A stretch of DNA of 20,756 nucleotides, taken from positions 1 to 20,756 of the forward strand of contig JABMMK010000354.1 in assembly GCA_013205605.1 (NCBI GenBank). The letters are read 5' to 3'. Positions 1-8,189 of this stretch are shown here, one piece after another. Position numbers and translations under genes: made by a program. Numbering within the stretch: the stretch's first letter is position 1; every line of letters begins with the position of its first letter. Origin of the DNA: Cytophagales bacterium (GTDB taxonomy: Bacteria > Bacteroidota > Bacteroidia > Cytophagales > Spirosomataceae). The notes under the pieces were generated by a model. That model did not search any database. It worked only from the letters and a program-made list of their open reading frames with translations, and was not told the origin of the DNA.

Positions 1-87
1 GGCGTCATCCACTAAGGTAGTATTCCGATTTACATCATAAACTCCTGTGATATGGCAGGCCAAAACCAGGTGAATGTTAGGCTCCAT
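1..87 (-). CDS. Unidentified protein, N-terminal 29 codons only
   Basis: An open frame on the minus strand begins with ATG at 87-85 and stays open to the window edge. Its start overlaps the stop of the upstream glycosyltransferase by one base in a TAATG arrangement, which is typical of translational coupling. The visible peptide begins MEPNIHLVLACHITGVYDV, a hydrophobic strand followed by a conserved-looking segment, as at the start of a Rossmann-like enzyme. I cannot assign a family. The coupling to a family 2 glycosyltransferase suggests a role in surface polysaccharide or glycan assembly, but that is inference from context only. The tight overlap and the lack of stops make a real gene more likely than chance, though only 87 bases can be judged. 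Confidence 0.6.
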   Translation of the reverse strand, partial: MEPNIHLVLACHITGVYDVNRNTTLVDDA

Positions 88-740
88 TACAGTGAGTTTG
101 AAGATAGCTCCCTCTTCAAAACAGCGCAGGTGCTATTCGGATTATTTCGGTAATAAATGTAGGATTTTTGGAATACCTTCTTCGCTCTAAACTGAATTTG
201 AGCTCGTTCATAAAAAGCTGAATCAGCGGCAAATCCACCCTCAAAATCAATACTTTTAAATACTTTCTGATGGCCAAACAATGTCCCAAAAAGAACGGCA
301 TCGTCCAAGTGAATGGGCTTACTTAGGTCATTTTTATCTGGAACATAGTAATCGTCTGACGAATTCACTACAGTCTCCGTGGTGGAGCAAATCAGATCCA
401 CGTTTTCCATTTCTTGAAGGCAAGCACTTAAGTGAAAGGGTTTATATTCATCATCACTATCTAAAATGGTGATGAATTCACCGACACTTATCAAAACTCC
501 ACGATTAATGGATTTGGCTTGGCCCCGATTACTGTGGCGAATGTAGACAATTTTATCCTCGTGCTTTTCCACGTATTCCAACAGTGATTTTCGATCGTTT
601 CCCTTGCTTCCGTCGTCAATGATTATGAGTTCGAAATCCTGAAAATCCTGCTCTAAAACTGAATCAATGGCTCTTTTAGTCAAATGAAATTCCGTATTAT
701 AGACAGCCATCAACACCGATATTTTTATATTCTTAGGCAT
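87..740 (-). CDS. Family 2 glycosyltransferase
   Basis: This 217-residue protein is a GT-A fold glycosyltransferase that would transfer a sugar from a nucleotide-sugar donor, probably in surface glycan synthesis. Visible features are the N-terminal strand ISVLMAVYN (7-15), the nucleotide-binding IIIDDGS segment (39-45) and the metal-binding DxD motif D94-S-D96 within ILDSDDEY. The acceptor-side half carries FEGGF and YRNNPNS. It is near the minimum size for a GT2 catalytic domain and has no membrane helix, so it is probably cytoplasmic or peripheral. The short C-terminus looks natural, because the stop overlaps the start of the next minus-strand gene. Donor and acceptor cannot be told from the sequence. 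Confidence 0.88.
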   Translation of the reverse strand: MPKNIKISVLMAVYNTEFHLTKRAIDSVLEQDFQDFELIIIDDGSKGNDRKSLLEYVEKHEDKIVYIRHSNRGQAKSINRGVLISVGEFITILDSDDEYKPFHLSACLQEMENVDLICSTTETVVNSSDDYYVPDKNDLSKPIHLDDAVLFGTLFGHQKVFKSIDFEGGFAADSAFYERAQIQFRAKKVFQKSYIYYRNNPNSTCAVLKRELSSNSL

Positions 741-780
741 GTTTTTGAATAAAATGTACTGTAATGACTAATTAAGGAAA

Positions 781-788
781 CAAATTTA
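781..788 (-). promoter_or_regulatory. Possible -7 promoter element for the glycosyltransferase
   Basis: Read on the minus strand this is TAAATTTG, an exact match to the Bacteroidota -7 consensus TAnnTTTG, about 40 bases upstream of the glycosyltransferase ATG. No TTTG sits at the expected -33 spacing, so the call rests on one element in an AT-rich region and may be chance. Confidence 0.25.
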
Positions 789-971
789 GTGATTAAAATA
801 CAAATAGGTAGACCTATTTACACTTATCACCAAAACTTAATATTAAACGCATTCTTAGGTCAAAAGCGATGATGAACCATTCGGCCTTGAGCTATTAATC
901 AGAGATATTATGAGAAGAATGAAAACCAAAATGTCTAACCACTTTTGTAACCTACCAATTAAAAACAAAGA

Positions 972-1026
972 AACCACTCGACCTGAGTTGGTTTATCAAT
1001 TACCGTAGGGTTGAAGGAAACCCTAC
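972..1026. repeat. Pair of adjacent hairpins
   Basis: The first inverted repeat is AACCACTC (972-979) with GAGTTGGTT (985-993), an imperfect stem with one bulge and a 5-base loop. The second is GTAGGGTT (1005-1012) with AACCCTAC (1019-1026), a perfect 8-bp stem with a 6-base loop. Neither is followed by a T-run on either strand, so they do not look like intrinsic terminators. They stand out as relatively GC-rich in a very AT-rich spacer and could be part of a small RNA or a relic element. Confidence 0.4.
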
Positions 1027-1336
1027 CCTATCGAATCTTAATCGGATTAATCCATTTGTATTTAATGATTTTAAAAACATAATAAAATACATTGGATTTG
1101 ATTATTTGATATGTTATCATATTTATATGGAATTGATACTAAATTCGAATGTACTCGAAATACTACTTAAGTTAAAATTCAGATAAATTTGATTACTTAC
1201 CCTTTAAGGAAAACTATTTTAATTTACTAGTAAGAGTCAAGAATTTGTAATGTTTATTCAGCAATTAAATCAATAAAAAGAACTGATACAATTACCCATA
1301 CTTGTCTTTCAATTTTGCATATTAATACTCATTTTA

Positions 1337-2281
1337 CTACTCATTTGAATACATGTTTTTAACAAATTCAGAAGGGGTCTGCTTACTTATTTTTTTAAAT
1401 GCTAAGTAAAAGGTAGATCGATTTGAATATCCACAATCTTGAATGATGGTTTCAAACTTTTGAAATTTATTTTTATCAGCTTTACTTTTTTGAACAAAAT
1501 GATAGATTCGATATCGATTTAATATTTCATTAAAGTTTTGTTGGTATGTGTCATAAAGCAAACCTACCACTATTTTTCGTTCCATTTTCAAGTGTTTACA
1601 AAAATGGTTTAAATTAAAATCATTTCTCAAATAAATGCTTGATTCATTTTCCCAGAAGGATATTAAACGAATATCAGCTAGATCACTTTTGGGTTTAGGC
1701 AAAATATCCTTTTGCATTACAGGTTGAATCAATTCTTTTGATGTGCGAAAATTGAAATTTATTGTAATGAGTTTTCGTTCGAATTCTTTGAAAACTATTG
1801 TGCACCAAATTAATAATAAACCTATTTTTTGAGAAAGTCCAATAACCACTTTCGTAGGTTCATGAATGGAAATAAAGGGTAGATGAATTAGGTCAAGAAG
1901 AATAAAGAAACTAAAAAGCATGCCAAAAAAAACAGTTACTAAAAATTTGTTTTTGACTATTATAGTAGATGCGTTCAAATAGACACGATAGAGTAGGTTG
2001 ATCCCGAAAATGTAATAGATAACATTGTAAACCAGAATAAATACATGAAAATCTACTTGATTTGATTGAGGAAAAAATATTGGATTGGGATAGAAACAAA
2101 TGATACTAATAATAAAGGGTAGAAAATGGATAATAATAACTGATTTGCGCGAATTTACTGGGTCAAAGATCCAAGAAATTAAAAGCCAAAAGCTTGGACC
2201 CAACAATATATTTAGAAAAAGATTAGAACTAACGGTAAGCATAAACTTTGTGAAAGAAGATACTTTAAAAGTATTTAACAA
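1337..2281 (-). CDS. Membrane-anchored AraC-family transcriptional regulator
   Basis: This 314-residue protein has a hydrophobic N-terminal half with about five to six predicted membrane segments (roughly 15-38, 46-64, 76-98, 112-132, 140-162). A C-terminal AraC-type double helix-turn-helix follows at about 205-312. The second helix-turn-helix is recognisable in the segment with GYSNRSTFYLAFKK followed by TPSEFVKN, the usual AraC signature layout. Membrane-bound AraC regulators of this build are common in Bacteroidota; they are thought to sense a signal through the membrane region and bind DNA with the cytoplasmic tail. It is transcribed divergently from the fifteen-gene cluster that starts at 2678, so it is the natural candidate regulator of that cluster. 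Its codons are more AT-rich than those of the cluster genes, which may mean a separate origin. The inducer is unknown. Confidence 0.85.
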   Translation of the reverse strand: MLNTFKVSSFTKFMLTVSSNLFLNILLGPSFWLLISWIFDPVNSRKSVIIIHFLPFIISIICFYPNPIFFPQSNQVDFHVFILVYNVIYYIFGINLLYRVYLNASTIIVKNKFLVTVFFGMLFSFFILLDLIHLPFISIHEPTKVVIGLSQKIGLLLIWCTIVFKEFERKLITINFNFRTSKELIQPVMQKDILPKPKSDLADIRLISFWENESSIYLRNDFNLNHFCKHLKMERKIVVGLLYDTYQQNFNEILNRYRIYHFVQKSKADKNKFQKFETIIQDCGYSNRSTFYLAFKKISKQTPSEFVKNMYSNE

Positions 2282-2677
2282 TTCACAACTATATTGTTAA
2301 CTAAATGTTAAAAAATGTACAATTTATCGATTTTTCGTACATATAAATTTTGACATCATAATTTTCGCATTTTATTTTTTGATTCTTCAGCGAATTCACT
2401 TCTCATATTTTCTTTCATCATTAAGGCATTAAATGACTCACCATAATCATTAAAAAGGATATTTTGAAAAGTCCATTTTTTAATAGACAAAAAAAATTGT
2501 CCATTTAGACACGATTTATTCATTGGAAAATATGTTACAAAAAAAAAATTTATTTTTTTGATGCATCTATTTTATGTTTAATAATAAGTGATAACATATT
2601 TTAAGATAGCCTCTTAAAAACTTTTTCAAAGCATAAGAACACAAGAATTTGAAAATTAATTTTAAAAATAAGTATAT
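2282..2677. other. Divergent regulatory intergenic region
   Basis: This very AT-rich spacer lies between the start of the AraC-type gene (minus) and the start of the DJ-1 gene (plus). It must hold the promoters for both. I see no clean TAnnTTTG/TTTG promoter pair for the plus strand. The most distinctive content is the palindrome and direct repeat at 2471-2511, followed by poly-A and poly-T tracts at about 2539-2559. No small gene is evident. Confidence 0.6.
2471..2511. promoter_or_regulatory. Candidate operator: palindrome within direct repeat
   Basis: GTCCATTT occurs at 2471-2478 and again at 2499-2506, each followed by AGACA (2485-2489 and 2507-2511). Between them lies a perfect inverted repeat, GACAA (2486-2490), six A, TTGTC (2497-2501). 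AraC-family proteins usually bind direct repeats in about two to three helical turns; the two GTCCATTT copies are 28 bp apart, close to that range. It lies about 167 bp before the DJ-1 start and 190 bp before the AraC gene start. Binding by the neighbouring regulator is an inference. Confidence 0.4.
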
Positions 2678-3508
2678 ATGTCTACAAAGAAAATTTTAGC
2701 AATTGTATCCGAGTTTGGTTATTGGGGTGTTGAACTAGTAGGTCCACTAGAGAAGTTGGAGGCGGCTGGTTACCAAATTGAATTTATGTCTGTTCATGGA
2801 AAGAAAGCAGAAGCACTTCCTCCGAGCTTTGATACAACGTACATGGATCCTCCGCTAGGAGTTTGTGTAACTACTCCGATAGCAGCCGAAAAAGTTAAAA
2901 ATTTCGAAGCGACAAATCGCCTAGAAAATTGCTTAGCGATGACCGATTACTTTCCTGAAAGACCTTATTATAGTCATCCTAACTTTCTAAGAGAGTTAGA
3001 AAATTATTACGTTCAGGTTAAGGCTTCCCAACAAAAATTCACAGAAGAATACGATGGAATACTTTTGGTAGGTGGAAGTGGCCCTATTGTAGACATGGTG
3101 AATAATCAACGTTTACATGAGTTAGTATTAGGTTTTTATCGTGCCAATAAAGTCGTTGCAGCGATATGTTATGGTGTTGCGGTGTTAGCGTTTGCACGTG
3201 ATTTTAATGAGCGTAAAAGTATCATTCGTGGTAAGCATGTGACAGGTCACTGCATCGAATATGATTACCATGACGGAACGGGATTTTTACATACCGACTT
3301 CAACATGGGACCTCCACCCTATGTGCTGGAATATGTGTTAGCTGATGCGGTAGGTCCTGAAGGTCAATACCACGGAAATTTCGGAAAAGAAACTTCAGTT
3401 GTAGTAGATTATCCATTTATCACAGCTCGTTCATTACAGTGTTCATTTGAATTTGGTGATAAAATCGTAGAAATGCTTGATAATGGTTTAGTTCGTTATG
3501 GCTGGTAA
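2678..3508 (+). CDS. DJ-1/PfpI-family protein (class I glutamine amidotransferase-like)
   Basis: This 276-residue protein has the DJ-1/PfpI fold. It shows the N-terminal strand KKILAIVSEFGYWGVELVG with the conserved acidic residue (E19) and the nucleophile elbow AICYG, where C164 is the predicted reactive cysteine. The residue after the cysteine is Tyr165 where many PfpI and glyoxalase members have His, so the catalytic set differs from the classic Cys-His form. The GKHVTGHCIEYDY segment and the C-terminal strands resemble Hsp31-like subfamilies. Relatives act as glyoxalase III, deglycase-like, chaperone or amidase proteins; which applies is unclear. It is the first gene of the cluster, and its last 11 bases overlap the next start, so the two products are probably made together. 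No signal peptide is seen. Confidence 0.85.
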   Translation: MSTKKILAIVSEFGYWGVELVGPLEKLEAAGYQIEFMSVHGKKAEALPPSFDTTYMDPPLGVCVTTPIAAEKVKNFEATNRLENCLAMTDYFPERPYYSHPNFLRELENYYVQVKASQQKFTEEYDGILLVGGSGPIVDMVNNQRLHELVLGFYRANKVVAAICYGVAVLAFARDFNERKSIIRGKHVTGHCIEYDYHDGTGFLHTDFNMGPPPYVLEYVLADAVGPEGQYHGNFGKETSVVVDYPFITARSLQCSFEFGDKIVEMLDNGLVRYGW

Positions 3509-5204
3509 GACTGGAAATTTTAAGGTTATTGAGCAGTTTTTGGCTGATGGCATGAACGTGATGTTTGGAAATCCGGGCACGGTAGAGCAAGGATTTTTGG
3601 ATGCCATGGCCTCCTATCCAGAAATGAAATACATCCTAAACTTACAGGAAAGTGTCGCAGTTTTAATGGCTGACGGGTATGCACGTGCTTCCCAACAGGC
3701 TACGTTAGTTCAGTTGCACAGTTCGCCTGGAATCGGAAATGCGGTAGGTGCTTTGTATCAAGCTAAGCGAGGTCATTCTCCTTTGGTGGTGATTGGCGGC
3801 GATGCGGGTGTAAAGTACATGAATATGGATGCCCAAATGGCGAATGATTTAGTTGCGATGATGGCTCCTGTGACGAAATATGCCACCTTAGTAACTGATT
3901 CCAAGTCATTGTTGCGTACGATTCGTAGGGCCGTTAAAATAGCCACCACAGCTCCTATGGGGCCGGTTTACATTTGTTTGCCAATGGATGTGCTAGATGA
4001 GATTAATGAGGAAGAGGTTTTTCCTTCATGTGTTCCTTCGACACGCGTGATGCCTAATCAATCTTGGATTAATGAGGTGGCGGACAACTTAGTATCAAGT
4101 AAAACGCCCATGATTTTTGCAGGCGATGGCGTGGCCTATTCACAGGCGACCGAAGAATTGACGGAGTTGGCGGAATTGATTGGTGCAGAGGTTTACGGTG
4201 TGGAGTTTGGGGATGTCTTAATGGATTCAACACATCCTTTATATCAAGGTTCCACCGGACATATGTTTGGTGAGAGTAGTTTCCCAATTACCTCAAAGGG
4301 TGATGTGAATTTAGTGGTAGGGACGTATATGTTGCCTGAGGTTTTTCCTCGTTTAGAGGGAATTTATGCTCCTGATGCTAAAGTAATTCACATCGATTTA
4401 AATGCCTACGAAATCGCGAAGAATCACCGCGTGGACATGGGCGTGGTGGCAGATCCGAAGTTGACCTTACAAGCATTAATCGACCAAATTTCTTTGATTC
4501 AAACAGATGATCATGTTGAAAAAGCGAACGCTGTTTTAGTTGCTGCTAAGCGAATAAAGGAGGAAAAATTAGCTCAAGCTATTACCTCGGATGAGGCGAT
4601 GAAATCAGATCTTCCCATGCATATGTCGGTGTTTGCCAAAGCCCTATCTGAGCAACTGCCTTCCAACGCAATTATTTTCGATGAGGCCTTAACGAATTCT
4701 CCTGCGGTTTCGCGATACATGCCGGCGACTACGCCAGGGAGTTATTTTTATACCCGTGGGGGTTCTTTGGGAATTGGTATTCCAGGGGCTATCGGGGTCA
4801 AATTAAACAATCCGTCTAAAACAGTTATCGGATTCACTGGTGATGGTGGGTCTATGTATACCATACAAGCTTTGTGGACGGCGGTTCGTCATCAGGTGGG
4901 TGCCAAGTTTGTGATATGCAATAATGGGTCCTATCATTTATTGCAGTTAAATATCGATCAATACTGGAAAGAGCGAACTATTGAAAAGCATGAATTTCCG
5001 TTGCCTTTTGATTTGTCCTATCCGGCTTTTCAATTTGATCAGATAGCTAAATCGATGGGTGTGGATGCTGTTCGGGTTGAAAAATTGGAAGATATAGTTC
5101 CTGCTTTAACACGCATGTTCGCAGATGATAAGCCGTTTTTAATTGATTTGGTATTAGAAGGAGAAGTACGACCGGAAAAGGTCAATATTCATTGTGGTCA
5201 GTAA
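3498..5204 (+). CDS. ThDP-dependent enzyme, benzoylformate decarboxylase/acetolactate synthase-like
   Basis: This 568-residue protein has the three-domain layout of ThDP-dependent decarboxylases: PYR domain (about 5-170), central domain (about 190-330) and PP domain (about 370-560). The cofactor-activating glutamate is E51 in LNLQES. The Mg-ThDP motif is G448-D449-G450 with N475-N476 about 26 residues later, as in the family. The N-terminal half closely follows benzoylformate decarboxylase, with FGNPGT at 23-28 and H74 in QLHSSPG. However, the benzoylformate decarboxylase serine in GNPGS is Thr28 here, and I find no counterpart of its second active-site histidine (His281). A 2-oxo acid decarboxylase or aldehyde carboligase with a different substrate is likely. 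It overlaps the upstream DJ-1 gene by 11 bp and is followed 8 bp later by the GMC gene. Confidence 0.85.
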   Translation: MAGKTGNFKVIEQFLADGMNVMFGNPGTVEQGFLDAMASYPEMKYILNLQESVAVLMADGYARASQQATLVQLHSSPGIGNAVGALYQAKRGHSPLVVIGGDAGVKYMNMDAQMANDLVAMMAPVTKYATLVTDSKSLLRTIRRAVKIATTAPMGPVYICLPMDVLDEINEEEVFPSCVPSTRVMPNQSWINEVADNLVSSKTPMIFAGDGVAYSQATEELTELAELIGAEVYGVEFGDVLMDSTHPLYQGSTGHMFGESSFPITSKGDVNLVVGTYMLPEVFPRLEGIYAPDAKVIHIDLNAYEIAKNHRVDMGVVADPKLTLQALIDQISLIQTDDHVEKANAVLVAAKRIKEEKLAQAITSDEAMKSDLPMHMSVFAKALSEQLPSNAIIFDEALTNSPAVSRYMPATTPGSYFYTRGGSLGIGIPGAIGVKLNNPSKTVIGFTGDGGSMYTIQALWTAVRHQVGAKFVICNNGSYHLLQLNIDQYWKERTIEKHEFPLPFDLSYPAFQFDQIAKSMGVDAVRVEKLEDIVPALTRMFADDKPFLIDLVLEGEVRPEKVNIHCGQ

Positions 5205-5212
5205 AATTATAT

Positions 5213-6748
5213 ATGAAAACGTTAAAGTCATTTGATTACATCATCATTGGTGCAGGTGCATCCGGTTGCGTAATGGCGAATCGCTTGAGTGCTAATCCTG
5301 CCAATCGTGTCTTGATTTTAGAAGCTGGTAAAAACGACGATAGTTCAGATATTAAGGACATAGGCGGTTTTGTTCGTCTTTGGAATTCAGATATGGATTG
5401 GGCTTTCTCAACAAGTAAACAAACTAATTTAGGAGATAGATCCATTACGATTAATCAAGGCAAGGTATTGGGTGGAGGAACCTCGTTAAATGCCATGATG
5501 TACGTCCGTGGAAATCGGAAGAATTTTGATGATTGGAAATTTAAAGGAAATGAGGGTTGGGGATATTCAGATGTATTACCTTATTTTCTTCGGTTGGAAA
5601 ATTTTGAAGGTGGAGTTTCTGAGTTTCATGGGGTAGGTGGTGATTTATCAATTAGGCCATGTCCAGATGAGGTGATGCGATCTCCACATTTTTTAGAGGC
5701 GGCAGTTGAATTAGGCTATGAAGGGCCAAATTGGGATTATAATGGTTCTGAGCAGGCTAATGGATCTGGATTTTTACAGTTTCACATTAATGAAGATGGG
5801 ACTAGATGTAGTGGAGCTACCGCATTTTTACATCCGATTTTGTCACGCGAAAATCTTACGGTCATTACGAATGCACAAGTAAGAAAAATACTTATTGAAG
5901 ATGGGGTGGCGATTGGGGTAGAATATCAGTTGGGGACAGAGATTCAACAAGTATTTGCAGAACAAGAAATTATTATTTCTGCTGGTGCGTTTGGTTCACC
6001 AAAGATATTACTACACTCGGGTATTGGCTCTAAAGAGGAGTTAGAAAAGCTTGGAATTGAGGTAGTTGCCGATCTTCCGGGTGTGGGTAAAAATTTACAA
6101 GATCATTTGCAACTACCGATGATTTATCGTTCCAACATTTCGATGGAGCAAACAACATTATTAACTGGAAATGTTCTGTTTGTGAATTTAGTGAATGAAG
6201 CTGGAATGGTGGATTTGCAGCTCAATTTCACGCCAAGTTTGCCAGCTCCATTGGCAGCTATTTTACCTGACTTAGGTGGTCCAGTTTGTATTTTTCTTCC
6301 CATTCTCGTTTTTCCAGAAAGTAGAGGAGATGTTCAATTGGTTTCAAATGATCCGCTTGACGCAGTTCAAATTAATCCAAATTACCTCGCTAATGAAGCT
6401 GATTTAGAGGTGCTAAAAAAGGGAGTTGAGCTTGTTCGCAACTTGGCAGCTACCAAAGCATTTGAACCTTTGAATGGAGGAGAAATGGTACCGGGGATGG
6501 CTTCTGAAGATTTAGAAGGATTTATTCGTGGGAACTGCAGTACGTTATGGCATCCGGTAGGAACCTGTAAAATGGGAAATGACCCCATGTCCGTTGTAGA
6601 TGCTGAGCTTAGGGTTCACGGGATTAAAGGGCTTCGGGTGGCTGACTCCTCGATTATGCCCTCTATCATCAGTGGAAATACAGTGGCGGCCTGCTTTATG
6701 ATTGGCGAAAAGGCTTCAGAAATGATTTTAAATTCAAATTCAAAATAA
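5213..6748 (+). CDS. GMC-family FAD-dependent alcohol oxidoreductase (choline dehydrogenase-like)
   Basis: This is a flavoenzyme of the glucose-methanol-choline family that would oxidise a primary alcohol or sugar hydroxyl to the carbonyl. I chose the ATG at 5213, which puts the FAD dinucleotide motif GAGASG about twelve residues from the N-terminus; a TTG seven codons earlier would overlap the ThDP gene. Both GMC signatures are visible: GKVLGGGTSLNAMMYVRGN near the N-terminus and AGAFGSPKILLHSGIG mid-protein. The catalytic pair is predicted as H447 (in WHPVGTCKMG) and N489 (in SGNTVAACF), the His/Asn arrangement of choline oxidase-like members. At 511 residues it is a typical length. No signal peptide is seen, so it is probably cytoplasmic. 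It may supply the aldehyde used by the ThDP enzyme. Confidence 0.92.
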   Translation: MKTLKSFDYIIIGAGASGCVMANRLSANPANRVLILEAGKNDDSSDIKDIGGFVRLWNSDMDWAFSTSKQTNLGDRSITINQGKVLGGGTSLNAMMYVRGNRKNFDDWKFKGNEGWGYSDVLPYFLRLENFEGGVSEFHGVGGDLSIRPCPDEVMRSPHFLEAAVELGYEGPNWDYNGSEQANGSGFLQFHINEDGTRCSGATAFLHPILSRENLTVITNAQVRKILIEDGVAIGVEYQLGTEIQQVFAEQEIIISAGAFGSPKILLHSGIGSKEELEKLGIEVVADLPGVGKNLQDHLQLPMIYRSNISMEQTTLLTGNVLFVNLVNEAGMVDLQLNFTPSLPAPLAAILPDLGGPVCIFLPILVFPESRGDVQLVSNDPLDAVQINPNYLANEADLEVLKKGVELVRNLAATKAFEPLNGGEMVPGMASEDLEGFIRGNCSTLWHPVGTCKMGNDPMSVVDAELRVHGIKGLRVADSSIMPSIISGNTVAACFMIGEKASEMILNSNSK

Positions 6749-6774
6749 TAATAAATCTAAAAACTCCAATTTTT

Positions 6775-7650
6775 ATGTCATTGCCGAACAAAAACAAAGC
6801 GATTTCAAGAAGGTATTTTCACGAAATCATGAATCAAGTAAATACGGATACCGCCTATGAAATATTGGCTGAAGATTTTGTGTTTACGTTGCCTACACAT
6901 CCAGAACCATTTCATGGGCCAGATGGATTTATAGGTTTAGTGAAAATGTTACATGGTTCATTTCCCGATTTTTATATTGAACCTCAAGATATGGTTGCTT
7001 CTGGCGAATGGGTTGTAACTCGTTGGGTAGGGGGTGGAACACACACGGGCTCTCCTTTAGTAACTGTTAAAGGTGATTTAGCCGCTACTGGAAACTTTTT
7101 CCAAATTGATGGAATGACTTGGCACACGATTGTTAATGGTCAAATAAAAGAATCGATTGGACACGAAGATACCTTGGGATTATTGTTGCAATTAGGTGTA
7201 ATTCCGGCACATGAATTACCTGCGCCTGTAACAACTCCTGAACAAAATGAGGCATTAGTTCATCGTTATTTCCAAGATATCATGAGTGAAGGTAAATTGG
7301 AAGTTATTGAAGAAATCTTAGATCCATTATTCTCGTTCATTATTCCAACTCAACCTGAGCCAATTACAGGATATGAGGCATTTAGAGGTTTTGTCATGTA
7401 TTTACGTAATGCATTCCCTGATATTCAATTTACTGTGTTGAAGCAATCTGCTGATGCGAATAAGGTAGCAAGCCGTTGGCAAATTGAAGGAACTCATTTG
7501 GGAGAATTTTTGGGTGCTGTTGCAACAAACAACAAAATCAAAGACTTTGGTATTGACATCTTCACCATCAGAAATGGTAAAATAGTTTCTGTTCACGTGA
7601 ATGAAAATGACTTTGGTTTGATGCAACAATTAGGAGCAATTCCAATGTAA
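6775..7650 (+). CDS. Two-domain SnoaL-like polyketide cyclase/ester cyclase-family protein
   Basis: Two SnoaL/NTF2-fold domains are fused in this 291-residue protein: about 7-145 and 156-291. They share the same order of landmarks: an N-terminal helix with RYF, the PTHPEPFHG or PTQPEPITG strand, a FPDF or FPDI turn, a WxxxGTHxG strand, and a C-terminal GLLLQLG or GLMQQLG motif. Classic SnoaL members are about 140 residues with one domain, so this is an internal duplication. Domain 1 keeps an Asp (D132) three residues before the final Gly-Leu motif; domain 2 has N278 there, with D279 next to it. That Asp may correspond to the catalytic acid of SnoaL, so domain 2 may be altered. It starts 26 bp after the GMC gene. 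The substrate is unknown. Confidence 0.85.
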   Translation: MSLPNKNKAISRRYFHEIMNQVNTDTAYEILAEDFVFTLPTHPEPFHGPDGFIGLVKMLHGSFPDFYIEPQDMVASGEWVVTRWVGGGTHTGSPLVTVKGDLAATGNFFQIDGMTWHTIVNGQIKESIGHEDTLGLLLQLGVIPAHELPAPVTTPEQNEALVHRYFQDIMSEGKLEVIEEILDPLFSFIIPTQPEPITGYEAFRGFVMYLRNAFPDIQFTVLKQSADANKVASRWQIEGTHLGEFLGAVATNNKIKDFGIDIFTIRNGKIVSVHVNENDFGLMQQLGAIPM

Positions 7651-7669
7651 TTATTTATTTAAAAAACAG

Positions 7670-8077
7670 ATGTTAGAAAACATAAATAAAGCCATTGTTA
7701 CCCGCTACTACATAGATTTCTGGACTGAAAAAAATGAAAGTGTAATGCACGAAATTATAAGCGAAGAGGTAAAAATTCATTTTCCGCCAGGGCAAGCTCA
7801 TCAGCCAGCTACATTTAAAAAATGGTTTGATACTGCTCTTATTGCGTTTCCAGATGTGCATTTCACCATTCATGACCTAATCGCTGAAGGTGATAAAGTA
7901 GTTTGTCGCTGGTCTTATGTAGCTACAAATACTGGACCTTTTTTAGGAAGAGAAGCTACCCAACTAAAAGTAACTGATGAAGGCAATAATATTTTTAGAA
8001 TAGAGAATGGCAAAATTGCTGATATGTGGATGGCGGGTGATAGCCTTGGATTACTACATCAGTTAGGAGTACTTTAA
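7670..8077 (+). CDS. SnoaL-like cyclase-family protein
   Basis: A single-domain SnoaL/NTF2-like protein of 135 residues, the usual family length. Landmarks are RYYIDFW near the N-terminus, AFPDVHFTIHD in the middle, CRWSYVATNTGPFLG, and the closing DSLGLLHQLG motif with D124 in the position kept across the array. Proteins of this family catalyse aldol-type ring closures, hydrolysis or isomerisation, or only bind a ligand. It follows the two-domain gene by 19 bp and is probably co-transcribed. It is clearly a paralogue of its neighbours but strongly diverged, so it probably has a distinct role and is not a recent copy. Confidence 0.85.
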   Translation: MLENINKAIVTRYYIDFWTEKNESVMHEIISEEVKIHFPPGQAHQPATFKKWFDTALIAFPDVHFTIHDLIAEGDKVVCRWSYVATNTGPFLGREATQLKVTDEGNNIFRIENGKIADMWMAGDSLGLLHQLGVL

Positions 8078-8189
8078 TTGACCACTTTATTCTCAAGATC
8101 TGAATGATTTTATTTTAAAACACAATTTATAATTAAGCATAAAAAAAATTAAAAAATATAATTCACACACATTTTAAACAAAAAAAATT

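Larger units (their letters stand above)
741..1336. other. AT-rich intergenic region
   Basis: This stretch separates the minus-strand glycosyltransferase from the 3' end of the minus-strand AraC-type gene. It has no convincing gene. The longest open stretch (859-1005, 49 codons) has no good start or recognisable similarity. It contains two adjacent small hairpins at 972-993 and 1005-1026, and the 781-788 candidate promoter element. No insertion-sequence ends, tRNA or terminator with a T-run were seen. Confidence 0.7.

Noticed and set aside
859..1008. A 49-codon open stretch on the plus strand in the first intergenic region
   Set aside because: It begins right after a stop, has no good start codon near its 5' end, no recognisable motif, and runs through the two hairpins; chance is more likely.
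1005..1026. Perfect 8-bp hairpin as a transcription terminator
   Set aside because: No T-run follows it on either strand.
5192..5212. TTG start for the GMC oxidoreductase seven codons upstream of the ATG
   Set aside because: It would overlap the ThDP gene and add residues not needed before the FAD-binding motif; the ATG at 5213 gives the usual distance.
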